Origin: Acidimicrobiaceae bacterium
GTDB taxonomy: Bacteria > Actinomycetota > Acidimicrobiia > Acidimicrobiales > Ilumatobacteraceae
NCBI GenBank assembly: GCA_020637295.1
Contig: JACJWF010000004.1
Location: 124,001-188,000 of the forward strand
Length of the DNA: 64,000 nt
Direction: 5' to 3'
Shown here: in pieces, positions 28,630 through 36,891 of the stretch
How the letters are laid out: the number at the start of each line of letters is the position of its first letter
Position numbering within the stretch: the first letter of the stretch is position 1
The notes under the pieces: model-generated
What the model was told of the DNA's origin: nothing
The model's input: the letters and a program-made list of their open reading frames with translations, nothing else
The model's database searches: none
Program-made: the position numbers and the translations under genes

Positions 28630-29478
28630 CTAGGACGCGGCGGCGGCCGGTTCGGCTGCCGCCGCCCGGTGGGCCTTGGTGGTCCGCCCGAGGAAGTCGA
28701 ACAGCACCCGGTTGAACGTGGTGGCGTGCTCCACCATGAACCCGTGCGCGGCCCCGCTGATGACCACCAATTCCGAGTTCGGCAGACGTTCCGCCAGCTC
28801 CTCGCTGTCGCCGCGCGGGGTGAGGATGTCCTGGTTGCCCACCAACACCAGCGTCGGCGCGGTGATCTCCCCGAGGCGGTCGGCGACGGTGTCGTCCACG
28901 TCGAGGATCGCGTTGACCTGCGAGGCGAAGGCGTGCGACGTGCGGCCCATCGCCAGTGGCCCCAGCCAGCCGAAGGCGGGCAGCAGGCGGCGGAACGAGC
29001 GGGGCCCGATGACCCACCGGGCGGCCTCCCGGGTCATCGCCGCGACGCCCTTCTCGGTGGCCGCCGTGGCCCAGCCGTGCAGCAGTTCCTTGCGCCACGG
29101 GTGGTTGCGGCACGCGGTGCAGGCGAGCGTCAGCGAGATCACGCGGTCGGGGTACTTCAGCCCGATGAACTGGGTGATGGCACCGCCCATCGACGCGCCG
29201 ACGACGTGCGCACGCTCCACGCCGACCTCGTCGAGGACGGTGATCGCGTCGTCCGCCATCTGCTCCAGCGAGTAGTGGCCGAACGGCTTGTCGCTGCGCC
29301 CGGCGCCACGGTTGTCCAGCGCGATGACGCGGTAGTTGAAGGCCAGTGGGATGCGCTGCATGTCCCAGCCGTGCTTGTCCGCGCCGAGACCCTGGATCAT
29401 CAGGACGGCGGGTGCGCCGGCCCGGCCGAGCACTTCGTAGTGCAGGCGGATGCCGTCCGATGCGCGTGCATACGGCAT
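28630..29478 (-). CDS. Alpha/beta hydrolase
   Basis: 282 residues. Nucleophile Ser in VVGASMGGAITQF (GxSxG), acid in VLVGNQDILTPRGD, and His in ISGAAHGFMVEH. The oxyanion region is MIQGLGADKHGWD. The C-terminal extension is Ala-rich (HRAAAAEPAAAAS). It is the last gene of a run with the acyltransferase-like and epimerase genes (3-bp gap), which suggests a joint lipid-type pathway. Confidence 0.88.
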   Translation of the reverse strand: MPYARASDGIRLHYEVLGRAGAPAVLMIQGLGADKHGWDMQRIPLAFNYRVIALDNRGAGRSDKPFGHYSLEQMADDAITVLDEVGVERAHVVGASMGGAITQFIGLKYPDRVISLTLACTACRNHPWRKELLHGWATAATEKGVAAMTREAARWVIGPRSFRRLLPAFGWLGPLAMGRTSHAFASQVNAILDVDDTVADRLGEITAPTLVLVGNQDILTPRGDSEELAERLPNSELVVISGAAHGFMVEHATTFNRVLFDFLGRTTKAHRAAAAEPAAAAS

Positions 29479-29481
29479 GGG

Positions 29482-30186
29482 TCAGCCCTCCGCCAGCCAG
29501 TCGATGGGGGCGACGCCGGACTGCATGCCGCCGAAGCCGTCGAGGATGCGCTGCAGGTGGTGCTGGGTCTGCTCGGCAAGTTCCACCTCGGCCAGTGGAC
29601 CGCGACGCTTGCGGCGCGGGCGCACCTGCGGGCCCACCTCGGCCCGGGCGGCCCGGCCCAGCGAACTGCTCATCGAGGCCACGGGGAACACGGGGGCACC
29701 GGCCACCACTGCTGCGCCCACCAGTAGGTGCGGCACGGCGCCGGCGTGGCGCGGGTGGCTGGTCGGCTCGGCGCACACCAGCACCAGTTGGTGGTTGCGC
29801 AGGGCGCCCTCGACCTCCTTGGGGTCGTCGAGCAGGCCGCCGATCCGGCGCATCATGGCCCCGAGCGGGGCAACGTCCGGCCGGCCGACGAACCGCACCG
29901 GGCGGCCGGCGGCCTCACTCAACGCCCACGACACCCAGAGGTTGCTGAGTGCCCACTGCCGGGCGTTGCAGACCAGCAGCGCCCCGCCTCGGGTGGGCAG
30001 GTGGTGGGTGCCGCCGACGCTGACGTCCCACCGCAGCCGGGCGAGCGGCCCGAGCGCGGCGATGAGGTGCGGGTCGCGGCCGTAGTCGTCCACCGAGTGG
30101 GTGGGCCACAGCGATCGCAGCGGCTCGGCGATGACGTTGCCGGCCCGGGTGACGGCGGACTTGGGGAACTCGAGGATCTGGGCCAT
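29482..30186 (-). CDS. PlsC-like acyltransferase-fold protein with degenerate active site
   Basis: 234 residues. The position that carries H-x4-D in glycerolipid acyltransferases reads LLVCNARQWALSNLW: the preceding Asn is kept, but His is Ala and Asp is Leu. Later motifs are recognisable (RFVGRPDVAPLGAMMRRIGGLLDD; APVFPVASM). It is probably a catalytically altered or dead relative. Its start overlaps the epimerase stop by 1 nt (TGATG), so the two are translationally coupled. Confidence 0.65.
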   Translation of the reverse strand: MAQILEFPKSAVTRAGNVIAEPLRSLWPTHSVDDYGRDPHLIAALGPLARLRWDVSVGGTHHLPTRGGALLVCNARQWALSNLWVSWALSEAAGRPVRFVGRPDVAPLGAMMRRIGGLLDDPKEVEGALRNHQLVLVCAEPTSHPRHAGAVPHLLVGAAVVAGAPVFPVASMSSSLGRAARAEVGPQVRPRRKRRGPLAEVELAEQTQHHLQRILDGFGGMQSGVAPIDWLAEG

Positions 30187-31157
30187 CAGGCGACCTCCCG
30201 GACTTCGCCGACGCGCACGACGCTCTCCCAGGCGAAGAGGTGATCGACGACCTCGGGGGTGGTGAGCCGCGGCGTGAAGCCGAGCAGCTCGCGGGCCTTG
30301 TTGCCGTCACCCAGCCGGCCGCGATGCATCAACTCCACGACATGGTCGGGGATCGGCGCGCCGAGCACATGGCTGAGACGGGCCGCCACCCACCATTCCG
30401 GGCCGAACAGCGGCAGCGGGATGCGCTTGCCGCGGAGGATGGCCTGGAGTGCGGTGATGGCGCCCGGGGCGACGATGTTGACCGGCTCGTCCAAGCGGTG
30501 GGCGGCAGCGCGCACGAAGGCCCGCGCCGCGTCACCGTCCTCGATGACCGCGAACGGGGCGTCGGCCAGGGCGCTGAACGGCACCACCGGCTGGCGGAGG
30601 ATGCGCCCGAGGGGGCTGGGCACGTGCTTGCCGAGGACGGGGGCCAGCCGCAGCTTGCCCACCGAGATGCCGACCCGCCGGCCGACCTCCCGGGCGGTGC
30701 GCTCGATGTTGGCCAGCATGTGGCCGTACTCGCTGGTGGGCCGCAGTGGGGAGTCCTCGGTGGGGCGGGTGAGCGAGCCGCGGCCGCGCCCGTAGACCTC
30801 CAGACCGCTGCGCACCACCATCGACTCCAGCGCCGGGCACTCCGCAGCGGCGCCGATGATGGCCGTGGTGGCATCCGCGGTGAACGTGCGGGCATGGTCC
30901 AGCGGGGCGCGGGCGTCGGGTTCCCAGACGCTGATGTTGATGACGACGTGCGGGTTGAACTTGGTGACGACGTCGACGATGCGTTCGCGTTGCGACGGCT
31001 GGAGGAGGTGGAACTCGGCCATTCGCAGGCGGCGGCGGGGCGGGTCCACGTCGATGCCCACGAGTGAGCCCACCCAGGGTTCCGCCTCGAGCTGCGCGGC
31101 CACCAGAGACCCGAGCTCGCCGCCCATCCCGCTGACCAGGACGCGTTGGCCTTTCAC
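30186..31157 (-). CDS. NAD(P)-dependent epimerase/dehydratase family protein
   Basis: 323 residues from GTG 31157. It has a Rossmann fold with QRVLVSGMGGELGSLVAAQL (a GxxGxxG variant). An extended-SDR Tyr-Lys motif is not in its usual form: SEYGHMLANIERTARE has Y and H but no Lys three residues on. SVGKLRLAPVLG, a region before the substrate domain, is recognisable. Catalysis may therefore differ from typical epimerases. TAACCT 7 nt before the GTG (complement of 31165-31170) marks a probable leaderless promoter. First gene of the epimerase-acyltransferase-hydrolase operon. Confidence 0.8.
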   Translation of the reverse strand: MKGQRVLVSGMGGELGSLVAAQLEAEPWVGSLVGIDVDPPRRRLRMAEFHLLQPSQRERIVDVVTKFNPHVVINISVWEPDARAPLDHARTFTADATTAIIGAAAECPALESMVVRSGLEVYGRGRGSLTRPTEDSPLRPTSEYGHMLANIERTAREVGRRVGISVGKLRLAPVLGKHVPSPLGRILRQPVVPFSALADAPFAVIEDGDAARAFVRAAAHRLDEPVNIVAPGAITALQAILRGKRIPLPLFGPEWWVAARLSHVLGAPIPDHVVELMHRGRLGDGNKARELLGFTPRLTTPEVVDHLFAWESVVRVGEVREVA

Positions 31158-31231
31158 GATTGCCAGGTTACCCCCGGGTAGCTCCGCGTGGCAGTACCGA
31201 ATGGCCCTGGTGCGGCCTGGGCCGGGTGCGG

Positions 31232-31876
31232 TCAGGCCGGCAACAGCACGAACTGCACGTGCACGTCCGCGGTGAGCTCGATGACGCCGCCGCTGGTGGC
31301 CACCTCCGGGCTGCTGTCGGCCTTCGCCGCCATCATCGCCCGTGCCTGGGGCATGAAGGGTGCAGGCCCCGGCGGTGGCCCGATGGGCGTCTCGCTGACC
31401 AGCTCCACCTCGCCCAGGCGGTATCCGAGCGCGGCGGCGTAGGCCTCGGCGCGCAACCGCGCGTCGCGGGCGGCGTCGCCCAGCAACGCCTGCCGGGCGG
31501 GGTTGCCGGCATCGACCCGCCACGCCAGTTGGCGCACGGCGGCGCCCACCCCGGTGACGGCGTCGCGGATGAGGGTGCCCACCAGGGTGGCGTCGCGGAC
31601 CGTCACCGTGAGCGCCGTGGTGGCCCGGTGGCCGACGAGCACGTTGGTGTCCTTCTTCCACTGGTACTCCTCGGCGACAGCGACACCGTCGGTGGTCCAG
31701 TCCTCCGGTTGCAGCCCGTGGCCGGCGAACATCGTGGCCATGGCCTGGGAGCGGGTGGCGACGTCGTCGAGCGCTGCGGCCGCATCGGGCGCGAGGTGGG
31801 AGATGGCCAGCGTGAGCTCGGCGCGATCGGGGGTGACGGTGGCCGTGGCCGTGCCACGGACGATGACGGAGGACAT
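31232..31876 (-). CDS. SIMPL-domain (DUF541) protein
   Basis: 214 residues from ATG 31876. The SIMPL fold is visible: VIVRGTATATVTPDRAELTLAISH at the N-terminus, then ALDDVATRSQAMATMF, YQWKKDTNVLVGHRATTALTVTVRD and ARDARLRAEAYAAALGYRLGEV. There is no signal peptide, although relatives are often periplasmic. Function is unknown; family members are linked to oxidative-stress and surface processes. It is divergent from the M23 peptidase gene. Confidence 0.85.
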   Translation of the reverse strand: MSSVIVRGTATATVTPDRAELTLAISHLAPDAAAALDDVATRSQAMATMFAGHGLQPEDWTTDGVAVAEEYQWKKDTNVLVGHRATTALTVTVRDATLVGTLIRDAVTGVGAAVRQLAWRVDAGNPARQALLGDAARDARLRAEAYAAALGYRLGEVELVSETPIGPPPGPAPFMPQARAMMAAKADSSPEVATSGGVIELTADVHVQFVLLPA

Positions 31877-31959
31877 GGGCGTCAGTGTCGCGCGCCTCAA
31901 GGCCCAGCCGCCCGCGGCCGATACCTCTCTGCGGGCCGATCGCCCGGGAGGTGGACAGC

Positions 31960-33897
31960 TTGGATGGCACGGCAACGGTGACGGAGGTGCGGCGGGGTCG
32001 CCGCCGGCAGGCCTGGTGGCTGGTGGTGGCGGCGACGTGCGCCTTCGCCCCGGCGGCAACCGCATGGGCATCGCCAGCGGTGGCGCCCCGCCCGCAGGCC
32101 GCGTGCACCGGTGCCACCTACACCGTCGTGCCTGGCGACGGCTGGTACCTGATCGCCTCCAAGACGGGGGTGCCGGTGAAGGATCTGCTGGCAGCGAACG
32201 GCGCCACACTGACCACCCCGCTGTTCCCCAACCAGAAGCTGTGCCTGCCGCCCGCGGGCAGCACCGTGCCGTCCACCGCGCCTGTCACCACGGTGGCGTC
32301 GGGCACCGTCCAGATCGCCCAGTTCCCGGTGCAGGGCAAGTGCTACTTCACCGACACGTTCGGCGCGCCTCGTTCCGGTGGGCGCTCGCACGAGGGTGTG
32401 GACATCATCGCCAAGAGTGGCCAGTACGTCTACGCCGCGGTGGACGGCACGCTGACCAAGCAGTACATCGACGCGCCCGGCACGCTGGCGGGGAACGGGT
32501 GGCGGCTGACCCGTAGCGACGGCACCTACTTCTTCTACGCCCACCTCAGCGCGTTCGCCCCCGGCCTGAAGGTGGGATCCGCGGTGAAGGCCGGGCAGAT
32601 CATCGGCCAGGTGGGCATGACCGGCAATGCCGGTACACCACACCTGCACTTCGAGGCCCACCCAGGTGGCGGCCCGGCCGTGAACCCCACGCCGATCGTC
32701 AAGGCCGTGGACGGCTGCAACGTCACCTCCGTGCCGCCACAGCCGGGTGACACGCCCGCCACCACCACGCCCGCCACCACAGCGCCGGCGACCACGGTGC
32801 CCGCCACCACGACCCCAGCCACCACGACCCCAGCCACCACGGTGCCGGCGACGACCGTGCCGAGCGTCGGGAGTGCTCCGGGCGGTGCCTCCGCCGGGTT
32901 GTGGGAGTTCGTCGCCCCGACCCTGGCGTTCGACACGCGGGGTGCCCAGTTCGTGCCGGGCCGGGCGGTGAGGGTGACGATCGGTGGCGTCGGCGGAGTG
33001 CCGGCGGCAGCACCGGGCGCGATGGTGCGGTTGATGCCGCGCAATGCCGCAGGCGTCGGGTACCTGATGCTCCACGACTGCGCGACGGGCCCCGATGGCA
33101 CGTCCGTGCTGAACGTCCAGCCCGGCCGGCTGAACGTGACGATGTCGCTGGCAGCGCTGCACGACGGCTCCTTCTGCCTCACCTCCAGCGTGGCGATGGA
33201 CCTGCGCGTGTACGTCGTCGGCTACGAGACGGACACCGGCGCCGGCGTCCAGCCGATGGTCACCCGCCGGGCACTGGACACTCGCCTGTCGTCGAAGATG
33301 TCGGCCGGTGAGAGCCGGTCGATGTCGCCGTCCCGCCTGGGCACGCCGCTCGGCTCCAAGGCGGTCACTGCGACGATCACCCTGCTCGCCCCGGAGGCGG
33401 ACGGTGCGTTCGCCATCGGCCCGTGCGGTGGCACCCCGTGGATCGTCAATTACACCAAGGGCATCAGCCAGGTGTTCTCCGCCATCGTCCGGACCAACGA
33501 CGCCGGCGTCTGCATCACCACCACCCAGGCGGTCCATGTGGTGGTGGACGTGACGGCGTCATGGCGAACCTCCGCCGGCGGCCTCGGGGTGGTCGGCGCC
33601 ACCAGGGTGCTGGATTCCCGGCCGGGTGGCGTCATGCCGTCAGGTACGACAGTCTCCGCCGGCACCCCCGTCGGAGCGACCTCCGGCCAGTACACGGTGA
33701 CGATGCTGGCGATGGGCACGCCGAGCAGCCTGTTCTTCTGGAACTGCGCCGACGGCAAGCCGGCGGCCGCCGTCGCTCACGCACCGGCGTGGTCCCGGAC
33801 CACGGCGACCGTGACGGTGGACGTGCGCGGCGGGCAGTTGTGCCTGGCGACCACGGCACCGGCACAGGTGGTGGTGGACCTGGTTGCTGCCGGGTGA
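31960..33897 (+). CDS. Secreted LysM-M23 peptidase with Thr/Pro linker
   Basis: 645 residues from TTG 31960, favoured by GGGAGG 9 nt upstream; a GTG at 31951 is an alternative. Signal peptide to about residue 45 (QAWWLVVAATCAFAPAATAWA). LysM domain (YTVVPGDGWYLIASKTGVPVK, ending NQKLCLP; about 53-100). M23 lysostaphin-type domain with HEGVD and HLHFE zinc motifs (about 130-245). A Thr/Pro linker of PATT repeats (about 262-300). Three related C-terminal domains each open with a DTR/DSR motif (AFDTRG, ALDTRL, VLDSRPGG). It probably cleaves or remodels peptidoglycan; the end domains may bind the surface. Confidence 0.9.
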   Translation: MDGTATVTEVRRGRRRQAWWLVVAATCAFAPAATAWASPAVAPRPQAACTGATYTVVPGDGWYLIASKTGVPVKDLLAANGATLTTPLFPNQKLCLPPAGSTVPSTAPVTTVASGTVQIAQFPVQGKCYFTDTFGAPRSGGRSHEGVDIIAKSGQYVYAAVDGTLTKQYIDAPGTLAGNGWRLTRSDGTYFFYAHLSAFAPGLKVGSAVKAGQIIGQVGMTGNAGTPHLHFEAHPGGGPAVNPTPIVKAVDGCNVTSVPPQPGDTPATTTPATTAPATTVPATTTPATTTPATTVPATTVPSVGSAPGGASAGLWEFVAPTLAFDTRGAQFVPGRAVRVTIGGVGGVPAAAPGAMVRLMPRNAAGVGYLMLHDCATGPDGTSVLNVQPGRLNVTMSLAALHDGSFCLTSSVAMDLRVYVVGYETDTGAGVQPMVTRRALDTRLSSKMSAGESRSMSPSRLGTPLGSKAVTATITLLAPEADGAFAIGPCGGTPWIVNYTKGISQVFSAIVRTNDAGVCITTTQAVHVVVDVTASWRTSAGGLGVVGATRVLDSRPGGVMPSGTTVSAGTPVGATSGQYTVTMLAMGTPSSLFFWNCADGKPAAAVAHAPAWSRTTATVTVDVRGGQLCLATTAPAQVVVDLVAAG

Positions 33898-33903
33898 CCG
33901 GCG

Positions 33904-34764
33904 TCATCCGAACCCGCGGGAGTCCTGCTTGAGTGCGGTGTCCACCGACAAGGCTGAGGCCACCACCAGGGAGTTCAGCGGCTGCGGCAACTGCGTGTGG
34001 AGTTGGACCACATAGTTGTCGGCGGTGGTGAACAGGGTCTTGGCCACACCCTCGAACGTCTTGGTGATCCGGGCGACCTCCTGACCGGTGTGGTCTTCGA
34101 TGCGGAAGTTCCACGCCCGCCAGTTCTCCGCCTTGATCGCCCCGTAGGTGTGGCCGCCTGCCTGCAGGGCGAAGTGGATCTTGCCGAACACGTTCTCCTG
34201 GACGATGCGGCCGATCTCCTGGTCGTTGCCGTCGCTGACCACGACTGTGCTCTTGAACACCTTGGCCGGACGGGTGAGGCGCAGCAGGACGCGGCCCACG
34301 GGGTCGGTGATCTCCAGCTTGTGGGTCATGAACTGGTCGAGGCTGGTGAGCAGCCGCATCGCCTTCTTGGCGGCGCTCTGGCCAACCTGGTTGACGGCGG
34401 CGATCTGCTGGCCGTCCTTGTTGAACACGCTGTACTGGTTGTTCAGCTCAATGATCTTGGCCTTCTGGTTCACCACCAGGATCGGCTCGGTGAAGATCGA
34501 CCCGCCGCCCTGGAAGGCAGCGCCCTGGATGCCGGCGCTGCGGTACTTGCCCTCGCCGTACAACTGCTGCTGGATCTTGTTCGGGTCGCCCTCGTTGCCC
34601 ACGGTGAGGGCGTTGTCCACCCGGTCCAGGCCGCGCGGCTGCACGGGGTCCGAGCCCTGCACCCCGTTGTCGCTGACGTGGTCCGTCCAGGCGCTGCCGT
34701 TCCAGTAGCGCAGCTGGTGACGATTCGTCGGGTCCGGGTACCAGTTGGCGGGGGTGGTGCTCAT
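33904..34764 (-). CDS. DUF2510 plus scramblase-like protein
   Basis: 286 residues from ATG 34764, with TACGAT (complement of 34771-34776) 6 nt upstream. The N-terminal DUF2510 module is ANWYPDPTNRHQLRYWNGSAWTDHV (in part), common in actinobacterial membrane or secreted proteins. The rest matches the LURP-one/phospholipid-scramblase fold: PILVVNQKAKIIELNNQYSVF, HKLEITDPVGRVLLRL, YGAIKAENWRAWNFRIED. No transmembrane helix is evident. It may bind lipids or act at the membrane; activity is unknown. Confidence 0.83.
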   Translation of the reverse strand: MSTTPANWYPDPTNRHQLRYWNGSAWTDHVSDNGVQGSDPVQPRGLDRVDNALTVGNEGDPNKIQQQLYGEGKYRSAGIQGAAFQGGGSIFTEPILVVNQKAKIIELNNQYSVFNKDGQQIAAVNQVGQSAAKKAMRLLTSLDQFMTHKLEITDPVGRVLLRLTRPAKVFKSTVVVSDGNDQEIGRIVQENVFGKIHFALQAGGHTYGAIKAENWRAWNFRIEDHTGQEVARITKTFEGVAKTLFTTADNYVVQLHTQLPQPLNSLVVASALSVDTALKQDSRGFG

Positions 34765-34813
34765 GGGCGCATCGTAGGCCATGCGGCCCCGGCGCCCGGG
34801 CGGGATGGCGACG

Positions 34814-35323
34814 TCAGCGCAGCTCGTGCGCCATCAGGATGACCTGACGGGCGAACGGGTCCAGCTGGCGCTTGGCGATCCGCTCGGTGAGCGTGATGCA
34901 CATGTTGGGGTCGTCCACCATTCGGCTCCAGCGGATGTAGCCGCCCATGATCCCGATCAGCCGGTCGTCCACCGATTCGTTGTGGGCGATCACCTTGGTG
35001 CTGGCCTCCAGCAGGCCGTGGAGCTCCGTGTAGAAGCTCTTCAGCCAGGTGCCCAGGTCGTCCGTGCCGGTGAACGGCCGGTGCAGGTACGGCATCCCCA
35101 ACTCGTCGTAGTTGTGCAGGTTGTGCGGTGCCGGAATGATGCTGATGACGCAGCCGAACCCGTTCTCGCGCAGCCAGATGATCTCTTCCTGGCGGCGCAC
35201 CCGGCGGTGGTTCTCGCCATAGCCGCCAGGGCGCTCGCACACGGCGAGCTTGTCCTTCATGAACCACGTGAAGTTGCGCGGCGTGATGCCGAGCGCCCAC
35301 TTCCCGCGCAGCCTGGGCGGCAT
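34814..35323 (-). CDS. Dual-specificity phosphatase-like protein lacking the catalytic Cys
   Basis: 169 residues from ATG 35323, with GGAGGAAGG as ribosome site. The fold matches small dual-specificity phosphatases: EEIIWLRENGFGCVISIIPAP, an acidic loop MPYLHRPFTGTDD, then the P-loop KVIAHNESVDDRLIG, where the family has H-C-x5-R. Here His114 and Arg121 are kept, but the nucleophile Cys is Asn115. It should bind but not hydrolyse phosphate esters, as in STYX-type pseudophosphatases. The neighbours are scramblase-like and tilS genes. The identification rests on the P-loop spacing and secondary-structure order. Confidence 0.6.
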   Translation of the reverse strand: MPPRLRGKWALGITPRNFTWFMKDKLAVCERPGGYGENHRRVRRQEEIIWLRENGFGCVISIIPAPHNLHNYDELGMPYLHRPFTGTDDLGTWLKSFYTELHGLLEASTKVIAHNESVDDRLIGIMGGYIRWSRMVDDPNMCITLTERIAKRQLDPFARQVILMAHELR

Positions 35324-35358
35324 CAGCCTTCCTCCAACGGTCGTCAGCAACTGGGCGT

Positions 35359-36276
35359 TCAGGCTAGTCGGTCGGTGGGGTCTTCCGCAGGGCCGAACAG
35401 GGCGAGCCGCTGCCGGCTGCGGCGGACCTGCCGCCCGGCGCCCACATCGGCGGCCAGCGCCTCGCCACGGGCGACCGCCAGCACGCGCTCCACCGTGGCC
35501 AGGTCCGGCGGGTGGGTGGTGGTCAGCCAGCGGCGAACGGCCCGCCGGGCCAGCGGCAGGGGAGCAGCCGCCAGGGCCTTGGCGTCGGTGGGGTCGAGCG
35601 CCGTGGCGAGGTCGTCGAGCAGGTCGTCGTCGGCGCGCAGCACGTCGGCCTGGCGGGCCAGCACCGGCACCAGGTCCCGCCCGGCCAGTGCGGCCAGTTG
35701 GGGCAGCAGTTCGTGGCGCACCCGGTTGCGGAGGTGGCGGGGGTCGGTGTTCGACGGGTCGGTGACGGTGGGCAGGCCGGCGGCGGCGCACAGGCCTTCG
35801 GTCTCGCTGCGGCGCAATGCGAGCAGGGGCCGTCGTGGGCTGGGCCGCATCCCTGCCAGCCCGCCCGCGGCCGCGCCGCGCAGCAGGTTGATCAGCACGG
35901 TCTCCGCCTGGTCGTCGGCGGTGTGGCCGGTCATCACGTCCGGCGGGAGGGCGGCGTAGCGGGCGGTGCGGGCCCGCGCCTCCAGGTTCGGCCCGTCGCC
36001 GACATGGACGGTCTCGCGCCGGAAGGCGGCGCCGAGCGTGGCGGCGTTGGCGGCCACGATGTCGGCCTCGGCGGCGGAGCCGGGCCGCAGCCCGTGATCC
36101 ACATGGACGGCGGTGACGATGAGCCCGGCCGCGACGGCCAGCAGCAGCAGGGCGGTGGAGTCAGCTCCGCCGGACACCGCGCACGTGACGCTGGTACCGG
36201 GTGCGGGGAAGGTGCAGCGCGGCAGGAGCGCCGCGGCGTCGGCACGGAGGGGGTGGGCGGCGTTCACGAGCAGCAT
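35359..36276 (-). CDS. tilS: tRNA(Ile)-lysidine synthetase
   Basis: 305 residues. It converts C34 of tRNA-Ile(CAU) to lysidine using ATP and Lys. PP-loop: CAVSGGADSTALLLLA; then TAVHVDHGLRPGSAAEA, GHTADDQAETVLINLLRG, and DPSNTDPRHLRNRVRHELLP, all diagnostic. It lacks the long C-terminal domains of the E. coli enzyme, like other actinobacterial versions. The usual hpt/ftsH neighbours are absent. Confidence 0.95.
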   Translation of the reverse strand: MLLVNAAHPLRADAAALLPRCTFPAPGTSVTCAVSGGADSTALLLLAVAAGLIVTAVHVDHGLRPGSAAEADIVAANAATLGAAFRRETVHVGDGPNLEARARTARYAALPPDVMTGHTADDQAETVLINLLRGAAAGGLAGMRPSPRRPLLALRRSETEGLCAAAGLPTVTDPSNTDPRHLRNRVRHELLPQLAALAGRDLVPVLARQADVLRADDDLLDDLATALDPTDAKALAAAPLPLARRAVRRWLTTTHPPDLATVERVLAVARGEALAADVGAGRQVRRSRQRLALFGPAEDPTDRLA

Positions 36277-36298
36277 GCCGGCTCGTGCGGCCCGGGGG

Positions 36299-36442
36299 TC
36301 AGTCCTCGCGCTGGCGACGGCTGGGGTACTGCTTGGCGGTGACCGACTTCAGGTAGCCGCCCACCAGGCCGGCCGTGGCGAGCAGACCAACGCCGAAGAG
36401 GATGACGCCCAGCCACCAGTGGAAGATGTTTGCCGCGAGCAT
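36299..36442 (-). CDS. Small single-helix membrane protein
   Basis: 47 residues from ATG 36442. MLAANIFHWWLGVILFGVGLLATAGLVGGYL is one long hydrophobic helix (broken here for length), and the basic tail ends YPSRRQRED. An in-frame upstream ATG at 36481 would add 13 residues. It lies 22 bp before tilS and is read in the same direction. The function is unknown. Confidence 0.6.
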   Translation of the reverse strand: MLAANIFHWWLGVILFGVGLLATAGLVGGYLKSVTAKQYPSRRQRED

Positions 36443-36631
36443 GCGTGCCAGCGTAGCCACTGGCGTGTCCGCCGCGCCCAATCAGGTGTGGTCGGGTAGT
36501 GGTCGCCGCCGGTGCCGGCCGTGCTGGCGACACCCGGTGGGTGTTGCTCAATCCCCAACGACAACCTTCGTTCCCGCCCCGTCAACCAGGGTTGTCGGAC
36601 GCGTCAACAGTGCATCGTCACCCCCGACCCC

Positions 36632-36841
36632 TCAGTAGACCATCGTGACGAAGTGGCAGCGCTGACCCCGAGAGGCATCGACGTAGCCCGGAAACATGCC
36701 CACCCCGCCTCCGAGGTCGTCCTTCCACACTCGCTTCAGGAACGGGCGAGGTGGTAGCCACTTGACCCCACGCCCTCCGTACACCTCGCCAACCTCCATG
36801 TCTCCTCCACAGAATGGGCAGGCGGGGAGCGGTCGCACCAC
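36632..36841 (-). CDS. DUF6487-like zinc-ribbon protein
   Basis: 69 residues. N-terminal knuckle PACPFCGGDMEVGEVYGGRG followed by VKWLP matches the DUF6487 pattern (CPYCGKEM..G...G...W.P). The second Cys pair expected near the C-terminus is incomplete: only one Cys remains in GQRCHFVTMVY. It may be a degraded copy or a variant. It sits in an AT-richer accessory stretch beside a DUF2625 gene. Confidence 0.5.
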   Translation of the reverse strand: MVRPLPACPFCGGDMEVGEVYGGRGVKWLPPRPFLKRVWKDDLGGGVGMFPGYVDASRGQRCHFVTMVY

Positions 36842-36891
36842 GAGCGCATAGTGCCCAGTGAGAATGGGGAAGTCAACAGCGCCGAGCGCAG

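Noticed and set aside
31169..31180. Short palindrome TACCCCCGGGTA upstream of the epimerase gene
   Set aside because: Only 5-bp arms and common by chance at this GC; not claimed as an operator.
32745..32865. Tandem DNA repeat (accacg-type)
   Set aside because: It is the coding sequence of the Thr/Pro linker of the M23 peptidase, so it is low-complexity protein and not a separate repeat element.
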